Positions 17,857 through 27,443 of a DNA stretch of 64,000 bases are shown in pieces. The DNA lies in the NCBI RefSeq assembly GCF_008000895.1, contig NZ_CP042823.1, positions 1,987,001 to 2,051,000 of the forward strand, in the 5' to 3' direction. Position 1 is the first letter of the stretch. Every line of letters starts with the position of its first letter. Under the pieces are notes generated by a model, which was not told the DNA's origin, did no database searches, and saw only the letters and a program-made list of their open reading frames with translations. Position numbers and translations under genes: made by a program. This DNA comes from Methylobacterium sp. WL1 (GTDB lineage: Bacteria; Pseudomonadota; Alphaproteobacteria; Rhizobiales; Beijerinckiaceae).

Positions 17857-19176
17857 ATGTCGGTTCAAGCCGCCCCGCTGCGGGGCGCGGCCCTCGCGGA
17901 CGAGAAGACTTTTACCGACCGCACCTACGCGAAGGTGTTCTGGCGCCTCGTGCCGTTCCTGATGCTCTGCTACGTGGTGGCGTATCTGGACCGGGTGAAT
18001 GTCGGCTTCGCCAAGCTCCAGATGTCCCAGGAGCTCAAGTTCTCCGAGACGGTCTACGGCCTCGGCGCCGGCATTTTCTTTCTGGGCTACTTCCTGTTCG
18101 AGGTGCCATCGAACGTGATCCTGCACCGGGTCGGTGCCCGGGTCTGGATCGCCCGGATCATGATCACCTGGGGGTTGATCTCCGGCGCGTTCGTGTTCGT
18201 GAACTCGGAATGGACCTTCTACGGGATGCGCTTCCTGCTCGGGTTGGCCGAGGCCGGGTTCTACCCGGGCGTGATCCTGTACACGACGCAGTGGTTCCCG
18301 GCCCATCGCCGCGCCAGGGTGATCGCGGTGTTCATGGCGGCGATCCCGATCTCGGGTATCTTCGGCAACCCGCTCTCCGGCTGGATCATGGACGCGTTCA
18401 ACGGCGCCCACGGCCTGTCCGGCTGGCAATGGATGTTCCTGATCGAGGCCGTGCCGGCCGTGCTGATCGGCGTCGCCGTGTTCCTCTACCTCGACAACCG
18501 TCCGTCCGAGGCCAAGTGGCTGACCGACGCCGAGAAGCAGGTGCTGGCGCGGGACATCGCCGCCGACAATCACGGCAAGGAATCCAGCCCGCACTCGATC
18601 GCGACCGTGTTCCGCAACGGCCGCGTCTGGTTCATGAGCCTGATCTACTTCGCCTTCGTCACCGGCCAGTACGGCCTGACCTTCTGGCTGCCGACCATCG
18701 TCAAGGCGTCCGGGGTGCAGGGCAACCTCAATATCGGCCTGATCAGCGCGATCCCGTTCCTGTGCGCGGCCGTCGTGATGATCCTGCTGGGCTTGAGCGC
18801 CGACCGGATGCGCGAGCGCCGCTGGCATCTCATCGTCCCAGCGCTGGTCAGGGCCGTCGGCTTCGTGGTCTCGGCGAGCGCGGGCTCGACCACGGTCGCG
18901 GTGGCGGCCCTTTCGGTGGCGGCGGCCGGCGTGCTGACCTGCTCGCCCCTGTTCTGGTCCCTGCCCACCGCCTTCCTGAGCGGCGCCGGCGCGGCTGCCG
19001 GTATCGCGCTGATCAACTCGGTGGGGAACCTCGCCGGCTTCGTCAGCCCCTACGTGATCGGGGCGCTGCGCGACGCCACCGGCAGCACCGCGGCCGGCAT
19101 GTACGCGCTGGCGGTGATGCTGGTGGTCGGCTCGGCCTGCGTGTTCGTCACCCCGGCCAGGATGGTCAACCGCTGA
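17857..19176 (+). CDS. MFS transporter, anion:cation symporter type (tetronate uptake)
   Basis: This 439-residue major facilitator protein has twelve predicted spans and belongs to the ACS group that imports sugar acids. It shows the opening VFWRLVPFLMLCYVVAYLDRVNVGFAKLQM, the motif GLGAGIFFLGYFLFEVPSN, and RFLLGLAEAGFYPGVILYTTQWFP. It starts at ATG 17857 with AGGGAG 7 nt upstream. It is the first gene of the catabolic operon, so the probable substrate is L-threonate or D-erythronate. That assignment is from context. Confidence 0.9.
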   Translation: MSVQAAPLRGAALADEKTFTDRTYAKVFWRLVPFLMLCYVVAYLDRVNVGFAKLQMSQELKFSETVYGLGAGIFFLGYFLFEVPSNVILHRVGARVWIARIMITWGLISGAFVFVNSEWTFYGMRFLLGLAEAGFYPGVILYTTQWFPAHRRARVIAVFMAAIPISGIFGNPLSGWIMDAFNGAHGLSGWQWMFLIEAVPAVLIGVAVFLYLDNRPSEAKWLTDAEKQVLARDIAADNHGKESSPHSIATVFRNGRVWFMSLIYFAFVTGQYGLTFWLPTIVKASGVQGNLNIGLISAIPFLCAAVVMILLGLSADRMRERRWHLIVPALVRAVGFVVSASAGSTTVAVAALSVAAAGVLTCSPLFWSLPTAFLSGAGAAAGIALINSVGNLAGFVSPYVIGALRDATGSTAAGMYALAVMLVVGSACVFVTPARMVNR

Positions 19177-19271
19177 GGTTCTTTCCCCCCTCTCCACACG
19201 GGGGAGGAGAGCGCGCCTCGCCCTGCGCTGCCGCCTCACCTGTCCCGTCATCAAGAGCAGGACCCAACCCG

Positions 19272-20186
19272 ATGGCCAACACCACGCAGACAGGCCGCGC
19301 CGCGGTGATCGGCCTCGGCTCCATGGGCTCCGGCATGGCAGGCTCGCTCCTGCGCGCCGGCTTCTCCGTGTCCGCCTGCGACGTGAACCCGGAGGCCGTC
19401 GCCCGCTTCCGGGATGCGGGCGGCACTGCCGCGGCCGATCCGGCCGAGGCGGCACGGGGCGCCGACGTGGTGGTGAGCGTGGTCGTCAACGCCGCCCAGA
19501 CCGAGGCGGTGCTGTTCGGCGAGGCCGGCGCCGCCGCGGCGATGCCCGAAGGCGCCGTGTTCGTGTCCTCGGCGACCATGGATCCGGCCGTCGCCCGGGC
19601 ACTGGCGGCGCGGCTGGAGGCCACCGGCCGCCATTATCTCGACGCTCCGATGAGCGGCGGCGCCGCCCGCGCGGCGGATGGCGGCCTGACCTTCCTGGCC
19701 TCGGGCTCGGCGGCGGCCTTCGCCAAGGCCCGCCCCGCCCTCAATGCCATGGCGGGCACGCTCTACGAACTCGGCGACGCGGCCGGCCAGGGTGCGGCCT
19801 TCAAGATGATCAACCAGCTGCTGGCCGGGGTCCACATCGCGGCCGCCTGCGAGGCGATGAGCTTCGCCGCCAAGCAGGGCCTCGACCTGGCCCGCGTCTA
19901 CGAGGTGATCACCAAGTCGGCCGGCAATTCCTGGATGTTCGAGAACCGGGTGCCCCACATCCTGGACGCCGACTACGCGCCGAAGAGCGCGGTCGACATC
20001 TTCGTCAAGGACCTCGGCATCGTGCAGGACATGGCCCGGGCCGAGAAATACCCGGTCCCGGTGGCCGCGGCGGCGCTCCAGATGTTCCTGATGGCATCCG
20101 GCGCCGGCATGGGCCGGGACGACGACGCGTCCGTGGCGCGGCTCTACGCGCAGGTCTCGGGCGCCAAGTTGCCGGGGCAGAAGTAA
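19272..20186 (+). CDS. ltnD: L-threonate dehydrogenase
   Basis: This 304-residue beta-hydroxyacid dehydrogenase probably oxidises L-threonate to 2-oxo-tetronate with NAD+. The N-terminal Rossmann motif is GLGSMGSGMAGSLLRAG. The substrate-binding block is DAPMSGGAARAADG, and the catalytic Lys lies in AAFKMINQLLAGVHIAAACEAMS. The C-terminal helical domain is complete. It follows the transporter gene by about 95 bp and precedes otnI by 29 bp. The sub-family call rests on fold plus the full set of cluster partners. Confidence 0.9.
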   Translation: MANTTQTGRAAVIGLGSMGSGMAGSLLRAGFSVSACDVNPEAVARFRDAGGTAAADPAEAARGADVVVSVVVNAAQTEAVLFGEAGAAAAMPEGAVFVSSATMDPAVARALAARLEATGRHYLDAPMSGGAARAADGGLTFLASGSAAAFAKARPALNAMAGTLYELGDAAGQGAAFKMINQLLAGVHIAAACEAMSFAAKQGLDLARVYEVITKSAGNSWMFENRVPHILDADYAPKSAVDIFVKDLGIVQDMARAEKYPVPVAAAALQMFLMASGAGMGRDDDASVARLYAQVSGAKLPGQK

Positions 20187-20215
20187 CCGGATCGAGCGCA
20201 GGGAGTCCGAAAAAA

Positions 20216-20998
20216 ATGCCGCGCTTTGCCGCCAATCTCAGCCTGATGTTCAACGAGGTGCCGTTCCTCGACCGCTTCGAGGCGGCGGCCCGTGCCGGGT
20301 TCGACGCCGTCGAGTTCCTGTTTCCCTACGAACACCCGCCCGCGGCCATCGCCGAGCGGCTTCGGGCGAACGGCCTGACCCAGGCGCTGTTCAACCTGCC
20401 GCCGGGCGATTTCGCCAAGGGCGAGCGCGGCGTGGCGGCGTTTCCCGAGCGCTTCGATGAACTGAGGGCCGGCGTCGACACGGCGCTCCGCTACGCCGAG
20501 GCGACCGGCGTCGCCCGGCTGCACCTGATGGCGGGCTTGGCCGACCCGAACGATCCGCGCGCCGCGGAGGCCTATCGCCGGGCGGTGGCCTGGACGGCGG
20601 AGCGCCTGGGCGCGGCCGGCCTCGACCTCGTGCTCGAGCCGATCAACGGCCGCAACATGCCGGGCTACTTCCTGAACGATTTCGGCCGGGCCGCGGACCT
20701 GATCCGCGCGCTGGCTCTGCCGAACCTCAAGCTGCAGTTCGACCTCTACCATTGCCAGATCCTGCACGGGGACGTGACCATGCGGCTGCGCGCGCTGATG
20801 CCGATCGTCGGCCATGTCCAGACCGCGAGCGTGCCCGAGCGTCACGAACCCGGCACCGGCGAGATGAACGACGCGTTCCTGTTCGACGAGCTGGACCGGC
20901 TCGGCTACGCCGGCTTCGTCGGCTGCGAGTACATCCCGGCCGCCGACACCGTGGCCGGCCTCGGCTGGCTCGCCGCCTACAAAGGGAGTGCCCGATGA
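20216..20998 (+). CDS. otnI: 2-oxo-tetronate isomerase (hydroxypyruvate isomerase family)
   Basis: This 260-residue TIM-barrel enzyme is related to hydroxypyruvate isomerase and is expected to interconvert 2-oxo- and 3-oxo-tetronate. The start MPRFAANLSLMFNEVPFLDRF is characteristic. Metal and catalytic acid motifs include VLEPINGRNMPGYFL and QFDLYHCQI, and the barrel closes with FVGCEYIPAADT. It ends in an ATGA overlap with otnK, showing translational coupling. In the pathway it links LtnD to OtnK. It is not needed for erythronate, which DenD converts directly. Confidence 0.9.
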   Translation: MPRFAANLSLMFNEVPFLDRFEAAARAGFDAVEFLFPYEHPPAAIAERLRANGLTQALFNLPPGDFAKGERGVAAFPERFDELRAGVDTALRYAEATGVARLHLMAGLADPNDPRAAEAYRRAVAWTAERLGAAGLDLVLEPINGRNMPGYFLNDFGRAADLIRALALPNLKLQFDLYHCQILHGDVTMRLRALMPIVGHVQTASVPERHEPGTGEMNDAFLFDELDRLGYAGFVGCEYIPAADTVAGLGWLAAYKGSAR

Positions 20999-22280
20999 GC
21001 CTTGCACTGGGATGCGTCGCCGACGACTACACGGGCGCCTCGGACCTCGCCAACACCCTCACCAAGGCGGGCCTGCGCACGATCCAGACCATCGGCGTGC
21101 CGACGGATGACCGTGCCCTGCCGGAGGCCGACGCGGTGGTGGTGGCGCTCAAGAGCCGCTCGATCCCGGCCGGCGAGGCCGTGGCGCGCTCCCGCGAAGC
21201 GGACGGCTGGCTGCGTGCCCGGGGCGCCGCCCACGTCATGTTCAAGGTCTGCTCGACCTTCGATTCGACGGAGGCCGGCAACATCGGTCCGGTCATGGAT
21301 GCCCTGCGGACGGATGCCGGGGAGCCGATCGCCCTGGTCACCCCGGCTTTCCCGGAGACGGGGCGGAGCGTCTACCAGGGCAACCTGTTCGTCGGCTCCG
21401 TGCCCCTGAACGAGAGCCCGCTGAAGGATCATCCGCTCAACCCCATGCGCGATGCCAACCTTGTGCGCGTGCTGGCACGACAAAGCGCGGGCCCGGTTGG
21501 CCTCGTCGACACCGCCACGGTGGCCCGCGGCGCCGAGGCCGTGGCGGCCCGGCTCGACGCCTTGGCGGCGGAGGGCAAGCAGGCGGCCATCGCGGACGCG
21601 ATCTTCGACAACGACCTCGAAACGCTCGGCCGGGCGATCCTCGCGAAACGGTTCTCGGTGGGCGCCTCGGGGCTCGGGTTGGGGCTCGCCCGCGCCCTCG
21701 TGGCCGACAGGCGCGGCACCCGGACGCGGCCGGCGGTGCCCTCGGCGAACCGGTGGGCGGGGCCGCGGCGTGCCTCGCCGGCAGCTGCTCCCAGGCGACC
21801 CTCCAGCAGATCGCTGCCGCGGAGGCGCTGATGCCGGTGCTGCGCCTCGACACGGCGGCCCTGCTCGGCGGAGCCGATGCGGTGGCGCGCGTGGTCGGCG
21901 AGGCCCTGGCCTTCGCTGAAGAACGCCTGGCCGCCGGCCCGGTGCTGATCGCCTCCTCGGCGACCCCCGAGGCGGTGCGTGCCCTCCAGGCCGAGCACGG
22001 GATCGACGCGACCGGCCACGCCATCGAGGCGGCGCTGGCCGCCATCGCCGAGGGGCTGGTCGCCCGCGGCGTGCGCCGGCTCGTGGTGGCGGGGGGCGAG
22101 ACTTCGGGCGCCGTGGTCGACCGGCTCGGTCTCCGGGCGTTCCTGGTCGGCCCCGAGATCGCCGCGGGCGTGCCGATCCTGCGTACCGCCGGCCGGCCGG
22201 AGCCGATGCTGCTCGCCCTGAAATCCGGCAATTTCGGCGGGCCCGACTTCTTCGGGCGCGCCCTGGACATGATGGCCTGA
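20995..22280 (+). pseudogene. otnK: 3-oxo-tetronate kinase (DUF1537 family), frameshifted
   Basis: This kinase of the DUF1537/four-carbon acid sugar kinase family phosphorylates 3-oxo-tetronate at C4. The N-terminal domain is clear (LGCVADDYTGASDLANTL, ALVTPAFPETGRSVYQGNLFVG). The C-terminal nucleotide-binding domain resumes in the next frame (AACLAGSCSQATLQQI, LVVAGGETSGAVVDRLG, ALKSGNFGGPDFF). The frame breaks near 21710, where GACAGGCGCGG needs one more G to read DRARHPDAAGG. The span is one base short of 429 codons. Without the fix the kinase is truncated and the pathway blocked, so a sequence error is at least as likely as a true mutation. Confidence 0.85.
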
Positions 22281-22388
22281 CGCGGCAAACCACCAAGCAT
22301 CATCCCGAGAGCGGTGGCGCCGGCTTTCGAACAACGATGATGCGTCACTAAAAAATTTAGGGCTTTGCCCTGGAGCAGGAGGTTACCC
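22281..22388. repeat. Short intergenic gap with repeat fragments
   Basis: The gap between otnK and denD contains an inverted pair, GCATCAT and ATGATGC, and the block AGGGCTTTGCCCTGGAGC, a fragment of family B. The end of the gap supplies the AGGAGG for denD. Confidence 0.4.
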
Positions 22389-23366
22389 ATGCACGCCCTG
22401 ATTCTCGGTGCCGCCGGCATGATCGGCCGCCGCCTTGTCGATGCCTTGGTCGCGGACGGCACGGTAGGCGGCGCGCCGCTCACCGCCCTTACCCTGCTCG
22501 ACGTGGTGCCGCCCACGGCGCCCGCGGGCTTCTCCGGGCCGGTGAAGGCCGAGGCCGCGGACCTCACCGCCCCGGGCGCCGCCGAATCCGCCCTCGCCGA
22601 GCGTCCGGAGGTGATCTTCCACCTCGCCGCGGTGGTCTCGGGCGAGGCCGAGGCGAACCTGGAGCTCGGCTACCGGGTCAACCTGGACGGGACGCGGCTG
22701 CTGCTCGACGCGATCCGCCGGGCCAACGCCGCTGACGGCTACCGGCCGAAGCTGGTCTTCACCTCGTCGCTCGCGGTGTTCGGGCCGCCCTTCCCGAAGG
22801 TGATCCCGGACGATTACATCTTGCGTCCGGCCTCCTCGTACGGGGTCCAGAAGGCCATGGGCGAGCTGATGCTCGCCGACTACGCCCGGCGCGGCTTCCT
22901 GGACGGGATCGGGTTGCGGCTGCCGACCATCTGCGTGCGCCCGGGCAAGCCCAACAAGGCGGCCTCGGGCTTCTTCTCCGGGATCATCCGCGAGCCGCTG
23001 GCCGGCCAGGAGGCGGTGCTGCCGGTCCCCGAGACGGTGCGGCACTGGTTCGCCAGCCCCGCCGCCGCGGTCGGCTTCCTGGTCCATGCGGCGGGGCTCG
23101 ACCGCGCGGCGATCGGCTCGCGGATCAGCCTGACCATGCCGGGCGTCTCCGCGACCGTGGCCGAGGAGATCGAGGCCCTGCGGCGGGTGGCCGGCGACAA
23201 GGCCGTGGCGCTGATCCGGCGCGAGCCGGACGCGACCATCGCCCGGATCGTCTCCTCCTGGCCTGAGGCGTTCGAGCCGGAGGCGGCCCTGGCGCTCGGC
23301 TTCCGGGCGGACGCCTCCTTCGACGCGATCGTGGCGCAGCACGTGGCGGAGTTCCACGCCGGCTGA
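22389..23366 (+). CDS. denD: D-erythronate dehydrogenase (SDR/epimerase-type)
   Basis: This 325-residue extended short-chain dehydrogenase is assigned to NAD-dependent oxidation of D-erythronate to 3-oxo-tetronate. The dinucleotide motif is LILGAAGMIGRRLVDAL at residues 4-20. The catalytic Tyr-x-x-x-Lys is in SSYGVQKAMGELM, after the VFTSSLAVFG strand. The ATG at 22389 has AGGAGG about 8 nt upstream, better than the longer reading. It closes the operon and gives erythronate an entry that bypasses LtnD and OtnI. Confidence 0.9.
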   Translation: MHALILGAAGMIGRRLVDALVADGTVGGAPLTALTLLDVVPPTAPAGFSGPVKAEAADLTAPGAAESALAERPEVIFHLAAVVSGEAEANLELGYRVNLDGTRLLLDAIRRANAADGYRPKLVFTSSLAVFGPPFPKVIPDDYILRPASSYGVQKAMGELMLADYARRGFLDGIGLRLPTICVRPGKPNKAASGFFSGIIREPLAGQEAVLPVPETVRHWFASPAAAVGFLVHAAGLDRAAIGSRISLTMPGVSATVAEEIEALRRVAGDKAVALIRREPDATIARIVSSWPEAFEPEAALALGFRADASFDAIVAQHVAEFHAG

Positions 23367-23370
23367 GGCC

Positions 23371-23775
23371 TCATCGGGCCAGGGCGGAGTGGATATCCTG
23401 CTGCCGAAAGTCGTCGCCGACGAACAGCGGCGGCACGCCGTGGACCTGCGCGCAGGCATCGGCGAAGCCGTCGCCGAGGTTCGGCCGGGCGGGGTGGCGG
23501 CCACTGCCGAAGCGGGCATGGGCGGTCAGGGCCTCGCGGCTTTCTGGCGCGCCGATCGGGACGATTTGGATACCGCGCGCAATAAGAAAGCGCAGGATCT
23601 GCGATATTGAGGCTGCCAGATCCTGGGCGAGCTTCCGCGTGAGGGCTGTGGCCGTCTCGAACACCGCCAAAGCTGATGTGATCGGCATCTCGGACCCGTC
23701 GAGGCAGCGAACCAGGTCGCCGGCCCCCGGCTCGTCCGACAGGATCGCGACCATCGCGGACGCATCGACGAACAT
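23371..23775 (-). CDS. vapC: VapC family toxin (PIN-domain ribonuclease)
   Basis: This 134-residue PIN-domain protein is the likely RNase toxin of a type II toxin-antitoxin pair. The acidic active-site residues are visible: MFVDASAMVAIL (Asp4), ALAVFETATAL (Glu), LGDGFADACAQ (Asp) and FVGDDFRQQDI (Asp). The length is normal. It is preceded immediately by the antitoxin gene with a one-base stop/start overlap (TGATG). It ends 4 bp from the denD stop on the other strand. Confidence 0.88.
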   Translation of the reverse strand: MFVDASAMVAILSDEPGAGDLVRCLDGSEMPITSALAVFETATALTRKLAQDLAASISQILRFLIARGIQIVPIGAPESREALTAHARFGSGRHPARPNLGDGFADACAQVHGVPPLFVGDDFRQQDIHSALAR

Positions 23776-24011
23776 CACCCGTTGTTCAGGCTGTCGTGGA
23801 ACGCCTTGTCGGCGTCCAGGCCCGTGCGCGGGATCGCTGCAAGCTCGTCGAGCAACGGCTTCAGCCGCTCGGCGAGCGGCACCTGCGGCTCCTGGCGCGC
23901 CAACTCGTTCGTCCGCGCGATCCGCACCGCTTCGGTCTTGCTCGCGCCGGCGCGCGAGGCCAGTGTCTCGGCGAGCCGGTTCACCGCTTCGCTGCGGATG
24001 TTGAGCGGCAT
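23775..24011 (-). CDS. vapB: VapB family antitoxin (Rv0623-like)
   Basis: This 78-residue antitoxin has an N-terminal DNA-binding part (MPLNIRSEAVNRLAETLASR, GASKTEAVRIARTNEL) of the PSK/Rv0623 type and a C-terminal acidic tail that would wrap VapC. The ATG at 24011 is the family's normal start. It presumably represses its own promoter in the 86-bp gap shared with recQ, which runs the other way. Confidence 0.85.
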   Translation of the reverse strand: MPLNIRSEAVNRLAETLASRAGASKTEAVRIARTNELARQEPQVPLAERLKPLLDELAAIPRTGLDADKAFHDSLNNG

Positions 24012-24097
24012 GACCGTCCCCGTGTAGAGATCCGAAAGGCTGGTGTGTCGCCACGGGTGCCGCAAGCCGCGCACAAGTCCCGAAACCAAGGATCCCG

Positions 24098-25939
24098 ATG
24101 ACCCGCCTCGACGAGGCCCGCGCCGCGCTGAAGAAGACCTTCGGGTACGAGGATTTCCGGCCCGGGCAGGACGAGGTGATCGGCGCGGTGCTGGACGGCG
24201 ACGACGTGTTCGCCGTGATGCCCACGGGCTCGGGCAAGTCGATGACCTACCAGCTTCCGGCGCTGATCGATGCCGGGTTGACCGTCGTCGTCTCGCCCCT
24301 GATCGCCCTGATGCACGACCAGGTGCAGCAGATGCGCAGCGTCGGCGTCGAGGCCGCCACCCTCAATTCGTCCGTGTCGGAGGTCGAGTCGCGCGAGACC
24401 TGGCGCAGCCTCCGCTCCGGGGAGCTGCGCCTGTTGTTCGTCTCCCCCGAGCGGCTGCTGATGGAGGGCTGCATCGAGGCCCTGCGCGGGGTCGGGGTCC
24501 GGCGGCTCGCGGTGGACGAGGCCCATTGCGTCTCGCAATGGGGGCACGATTTCCGCCCGGAATATCGGGAGATCGCCCGGGCCCGGCAGGCGCTGGGCAA
24601 CATCCAGACCCTGGCGCTGACCGCCACCGCCGATGCCGCCACCCGAGCCGAGATCGCCGAGCGGCTGTTCCCGCAGGGGCGCGGCCCGAAAATCTTCGTC
24701 CACTCCTTCGACCGGCCGAACATCCGGCTGACGTTCCAGCCCAAGGACAACCCGGCCCGCCAGATCGAGCGCTTCCTCAAGCACCGCAGGGCGGAGAGCG
24801 GGATCATCTACTGCTCCTCGCGCAAGCGCGTCGAGCAGCTCGCCGAGACCCTCAAGAAGGACGGGTTCGACGCCCTGCCCTACCATGCCGGGCTCGACCA
24901 GGGCACGCGGATGCGCAACCAGGACCGGTTCCTCCAGGAGGACGGGGTGGTGATGACCGCCACGATCGCCTTCGGCATGGGCATCAACAAGCCCGACGTG
25001 CGCTTCGTCTGCCACGCCGACATGCCCAACAACGTCGAGGGCTACTACCAGGAGATCGGCCGCGCCGGCCGCGACGGGCTGCCGGCCGACACGCTGACCC
25101 TCTACGGCCTCGACGACATGGCGTTGCGCCGCCGCCAGATCGACGAGAAGGAGATCTCCGACGAGCGCCGCCGGGTCGAGCGGCGCAAGCTCGAGGCCAT
25201 GATCGGGCTGTGCGAGGGCGCCTCCTGCCGGCGCCAGTCGCTGCTCGGCTATTTCGGCGAGGCCAGCGAGCCCTGCGGCCGCTGCGACCTTTGCCGCGGC
25301 GGCGTCACCCTGGTGGACGGGACCGTGGCGGCACAGAAGATCCTGTCGGCGATCGTGCGCACCGGCCAGCGCTTCGGCGCGGCCTATATCTGCGACGTGG
25401 TCCACGGCAAGGAAAGCGAGCAGGTCCGCCGCAACGGCCATACCGGCCTCAAGACCTTCGGAGTCGGGTCGGACAAGCCGGTGGCCGCCTGGCGGGCGAT
25501 CCTGCGCCAGCTCTTCGCGGCCGGGGCGATCGCCGAGAATGCCGATGGCTACGGCGGCCTGTCCATGACCGAGAAGGGCGAGGCGATCCTGTTCGGCCGG
25601 GAGCCGGTCAAGCTGCGCCCCGATCCGGAGCCGAAATCCGAATCCCGCGATCGCCGCCGGGCCGCGCCGCGCGAGGAGGGCGAGATCGCGCTCTCCGAGG
25701 TCGACGAGGCGCTGTTCCAGCACCTGCGCGGCCTGCGCGCCACCCTGGCGCGGGCCGAGGGCATCGCCGCCTTCATGGTGTTCCCGGATCGGACCCTGAT
25801 CGAGATGGCCCGGCAGAAGCCCGTCGACCTGTGGGCGCTGCGGGCGGTCCACGGCGTCGGCGAGCGCAAGCGCGAGGCCTACGGCGAGCGGTTCGTGGCG
25901 GCGATCGGCGAGTTCCTGGCCCAGCCGCCGGCGGCGTGA
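24098..25939 (+). CDS. recQ: ATP-dependent DNA helicase RecQ
   Basis: This 613-residue superfamily 2 helicase unwinds DNA 3' to 5' in recombination and replication repair. In order it has FRPGQDEVI, Walker [17 protein letters not shown], the DEAH box [19 protein letters not shown], and motif [17 protein letters not shown] zinc-binding RQC part has cysteines in CEGASC and EPCGRCDLC. The winged helix follows, then a C-terminal HRDC domain ([18 protein letters not shown] to the end). All key motifs are intact and the length is normal. Confidence 0.96.
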   Translation: MTRLDEARAALKKTFGYEDFRPGQDEVIGAVLDGDDVFAVMPTGSGKSMTYQLPALIDAGLTVVVSPLIALMHDQVQQMRSVGVEAATLNSSVSEVESRETWRSLRSGELRLLFVSPERLLMEGCIEALRGVGVRRLAVDEAHCVSQWGHDFRPEYREIARARQALGNIQTLALTATADAATRAEIAERLFPQGRGPKIFVHSFDRPNIRLTFQPKDNPARQIERFLKHRRAESGIIYCSSRKRVEQLAETLKKDGFDALPYHAGLDQGTRMRNQDRFLQEDGVVMTATIAFGMGINKPDVRFVCHADMPNNVEGYYQEIGRAGRDGLPADTLTLYGLDDMALRRRQIDEKEISDERRRVERRKLEAMIGLCEGASCRRQSLLGYFGEASEPCGRCDLCRGGVTLVDGTVAAQKILSAIVRTGQRFGAAYICDVVHGKESEQVRRNGHTGLKTFGVGSDKPVAAWRAILRQLFAAGAIAENADGYGGLSMTEKGEAILFGREPVKLRPDPEPKSESRDRRRAAPREEGEIALSEVDEALFQHLRGLRATLARAEGIAAFMVFPDRTLIEMARQKPVDLWALRAVHGVGERKREAYGERFVAAIGEFLAQPPAA

Positions 25940-26141
25940 GCCTGCCGCCTCGGCGACCGGTCCGGCGCGGGCCCGACGCAGTTTCACTCTCGGCGCGCCC
26001 GGCCGCTTCATGTAGGCAAGCCGCCAACTCGAATCGATCGGACCCATCATTTCGACGCTTACGCCCGCCGCCGACGCACCGGCCCAGCACCCCTCCGGGA
26101 AGCCGGACGGCGCCGCATCGCGGACGCTGACCTCCCGCATC

Positions 26142-27305
26142 GTGTTCTACATGCCGGGCTTCGACCCGCGCGATCCGGAGACCTATTGGGGCCTGTTCCG
26201 TCGCGAGGCGCGGTTCACCGCCGCGCGCCGGGGGGCCGCGATCACGGTCGGCGATCCGGTCCGCTCGGCGGACGGGCTCGAACTTGCCTGGACGGCGGAA
26301 TCGCGCGGCGTTTCCACCCGCTACGTCCTGCTGCGCTGGGAGGACATCGTCCGCGCCCGGTTCCCGCAATCCGACTGGACGCGGCTCCGGGGCGTGCCGG
26401 CGCTGCTCTGGCGCCTGTGGCGGTCGGGCTACATGGCGAACCTGCGCCGGGAGGGCTGGCGCTTCTCGACGGTGATCTTCTGCGTCCACTACATCTACAT
26501 CGCGCTGGCGCTCCTCAGCCTCGCCGCGGCCGCCGGGCTCGCCGGCCTGGCCCCGGAGGCGGTCCAGCCCTGGAGCCTGCTGGCAGTGCCGCCGCTCGCC
26601 TACGCGATCCTGGCCGGGCTGATCCGGGCGACCCGCGGCAAGCCGCTCTACGTGCCCCACCTCGTCGACGACACGGCCTTCACGCATGCCTACGCGGCGG
26701 GCGAGGCGCCCGAGATGGGGCCTCGGCTCGACGCCTTCGCGGCCCGCATCCACGCCGCCGAGGGCGAGGCCGACGAGGTGGTGGTGGTCGGCCATTCCTC
26801 GTCGAGCTTCCTCGGCATCGAGGCACTGGACCGGGTGCTCGCCCGCGATCCCGGATTCGGCGGGCGCGGCACGCCGGTCTCGTTCGTGAGCATCGGCAGC
26901 GTCATCCCCTGGCTCGGCCTCGATCCGGCCGCCCAGGGCTTCCGCGACAGCCTCCTGCGGTTCGGGCGGGCCGCGCAGATCCGCTGGCTCGACGTGCGCG
27001 CCACCTGGGACTGGCTGTCGATCCACAAGAACAACCCGATCGCCGCCTGCGGCCTGACCCCGCCCGATCCCGGCCGGCCCGCCGTCCTCTGGGTGGCGAT
27101 CCACGAGCTGATCACCAGCGCCGATGTCGGCCGGCGGCAGTGGAACCTGTTCCAGATGCACTTCCAGCTGCTCATGGCGAGCCAGCGCGACAGCGGCTTC
27201 GACTATCTCGACGTGGTCACCGGGCCGGAGCCGGTGCACGCGCTCGTGTCCCGCTGCCAGGAGGATGGACCGCCCCCGGAGCGCGTCGGCGAAGCCGGGA
27301 TCTGA
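26142..27305 (+). CDS. Membrane-associated alpha/beta-hydrolase-like protein
   Basis: This protein of about 387 residues has an early IVFYMPGFDPRDP segment and two adjacent hydrophobic spans at about residues 106-155. A nucleophile-elbow-like VVVVGHSSSSFLGIEAL near residue 220 suggests a lipase or esterase fold anchored in the membrane. A later conserved WLDVRATWDWLSIHKNNP block is present. I do not recognise a named family. The GTG at 26142 is the minimum start. The frame is open about 90 bp upstream with no good start codon, so the true N-terminus may be longer. Confidence 0.65.
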   Translation: MFYMPGFDPRDPETYWGLFRREARFTAARRGAAITVGDPVRSADGLELAWTAESRGVSTRYVLLRWEDIVRARFPQSDWTRLRGVPALLWRLWRSGYMANLRREGWRFSTVIFCVHYIYIALALLSLAAAAGLAGLAPEAVQPWSLLAVPPLAYAILAGLIRATRGKPLYVPHLVDDTAFTHAYAAGEAPEMGPRLDAFAARIHAAEGEADEVVVVGHSSSSFLGIEALDRVLARDPGFGGRGTPVSFVSIGSVIPWLGLDPAAQGFRDSLLRFGRAAQIRWLDVRATWDWLSIHKNNPIAACGLTPPDPGRPAVLWVAIHELITSADVGRRQWNLFQMHFQLLMASQRDSGFDYLDVVTGPEPVHALVSRCQEDGPPPERVGEAGI

Positions 27306-27443
27306 CCCCCGCCCCGCGCCCACGGATGTTGCCAGCGCGGGCGCTTCCGCTTTAGAGCCGGGTCAGCTTGAGATCTCAGCCCGGTTCGGGTTCGCCGCGG
27401 TACGCGTCCTCCGGGACGGGCCGCTCTCTGCCGAGACCTTCGC

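Noticed and set aside
26018..26141. An N-terminal extension of the membrane hydrolase
   Set aside because: The frame is open but only ATT or CTG codons are available as starts, so it was left as a remark.
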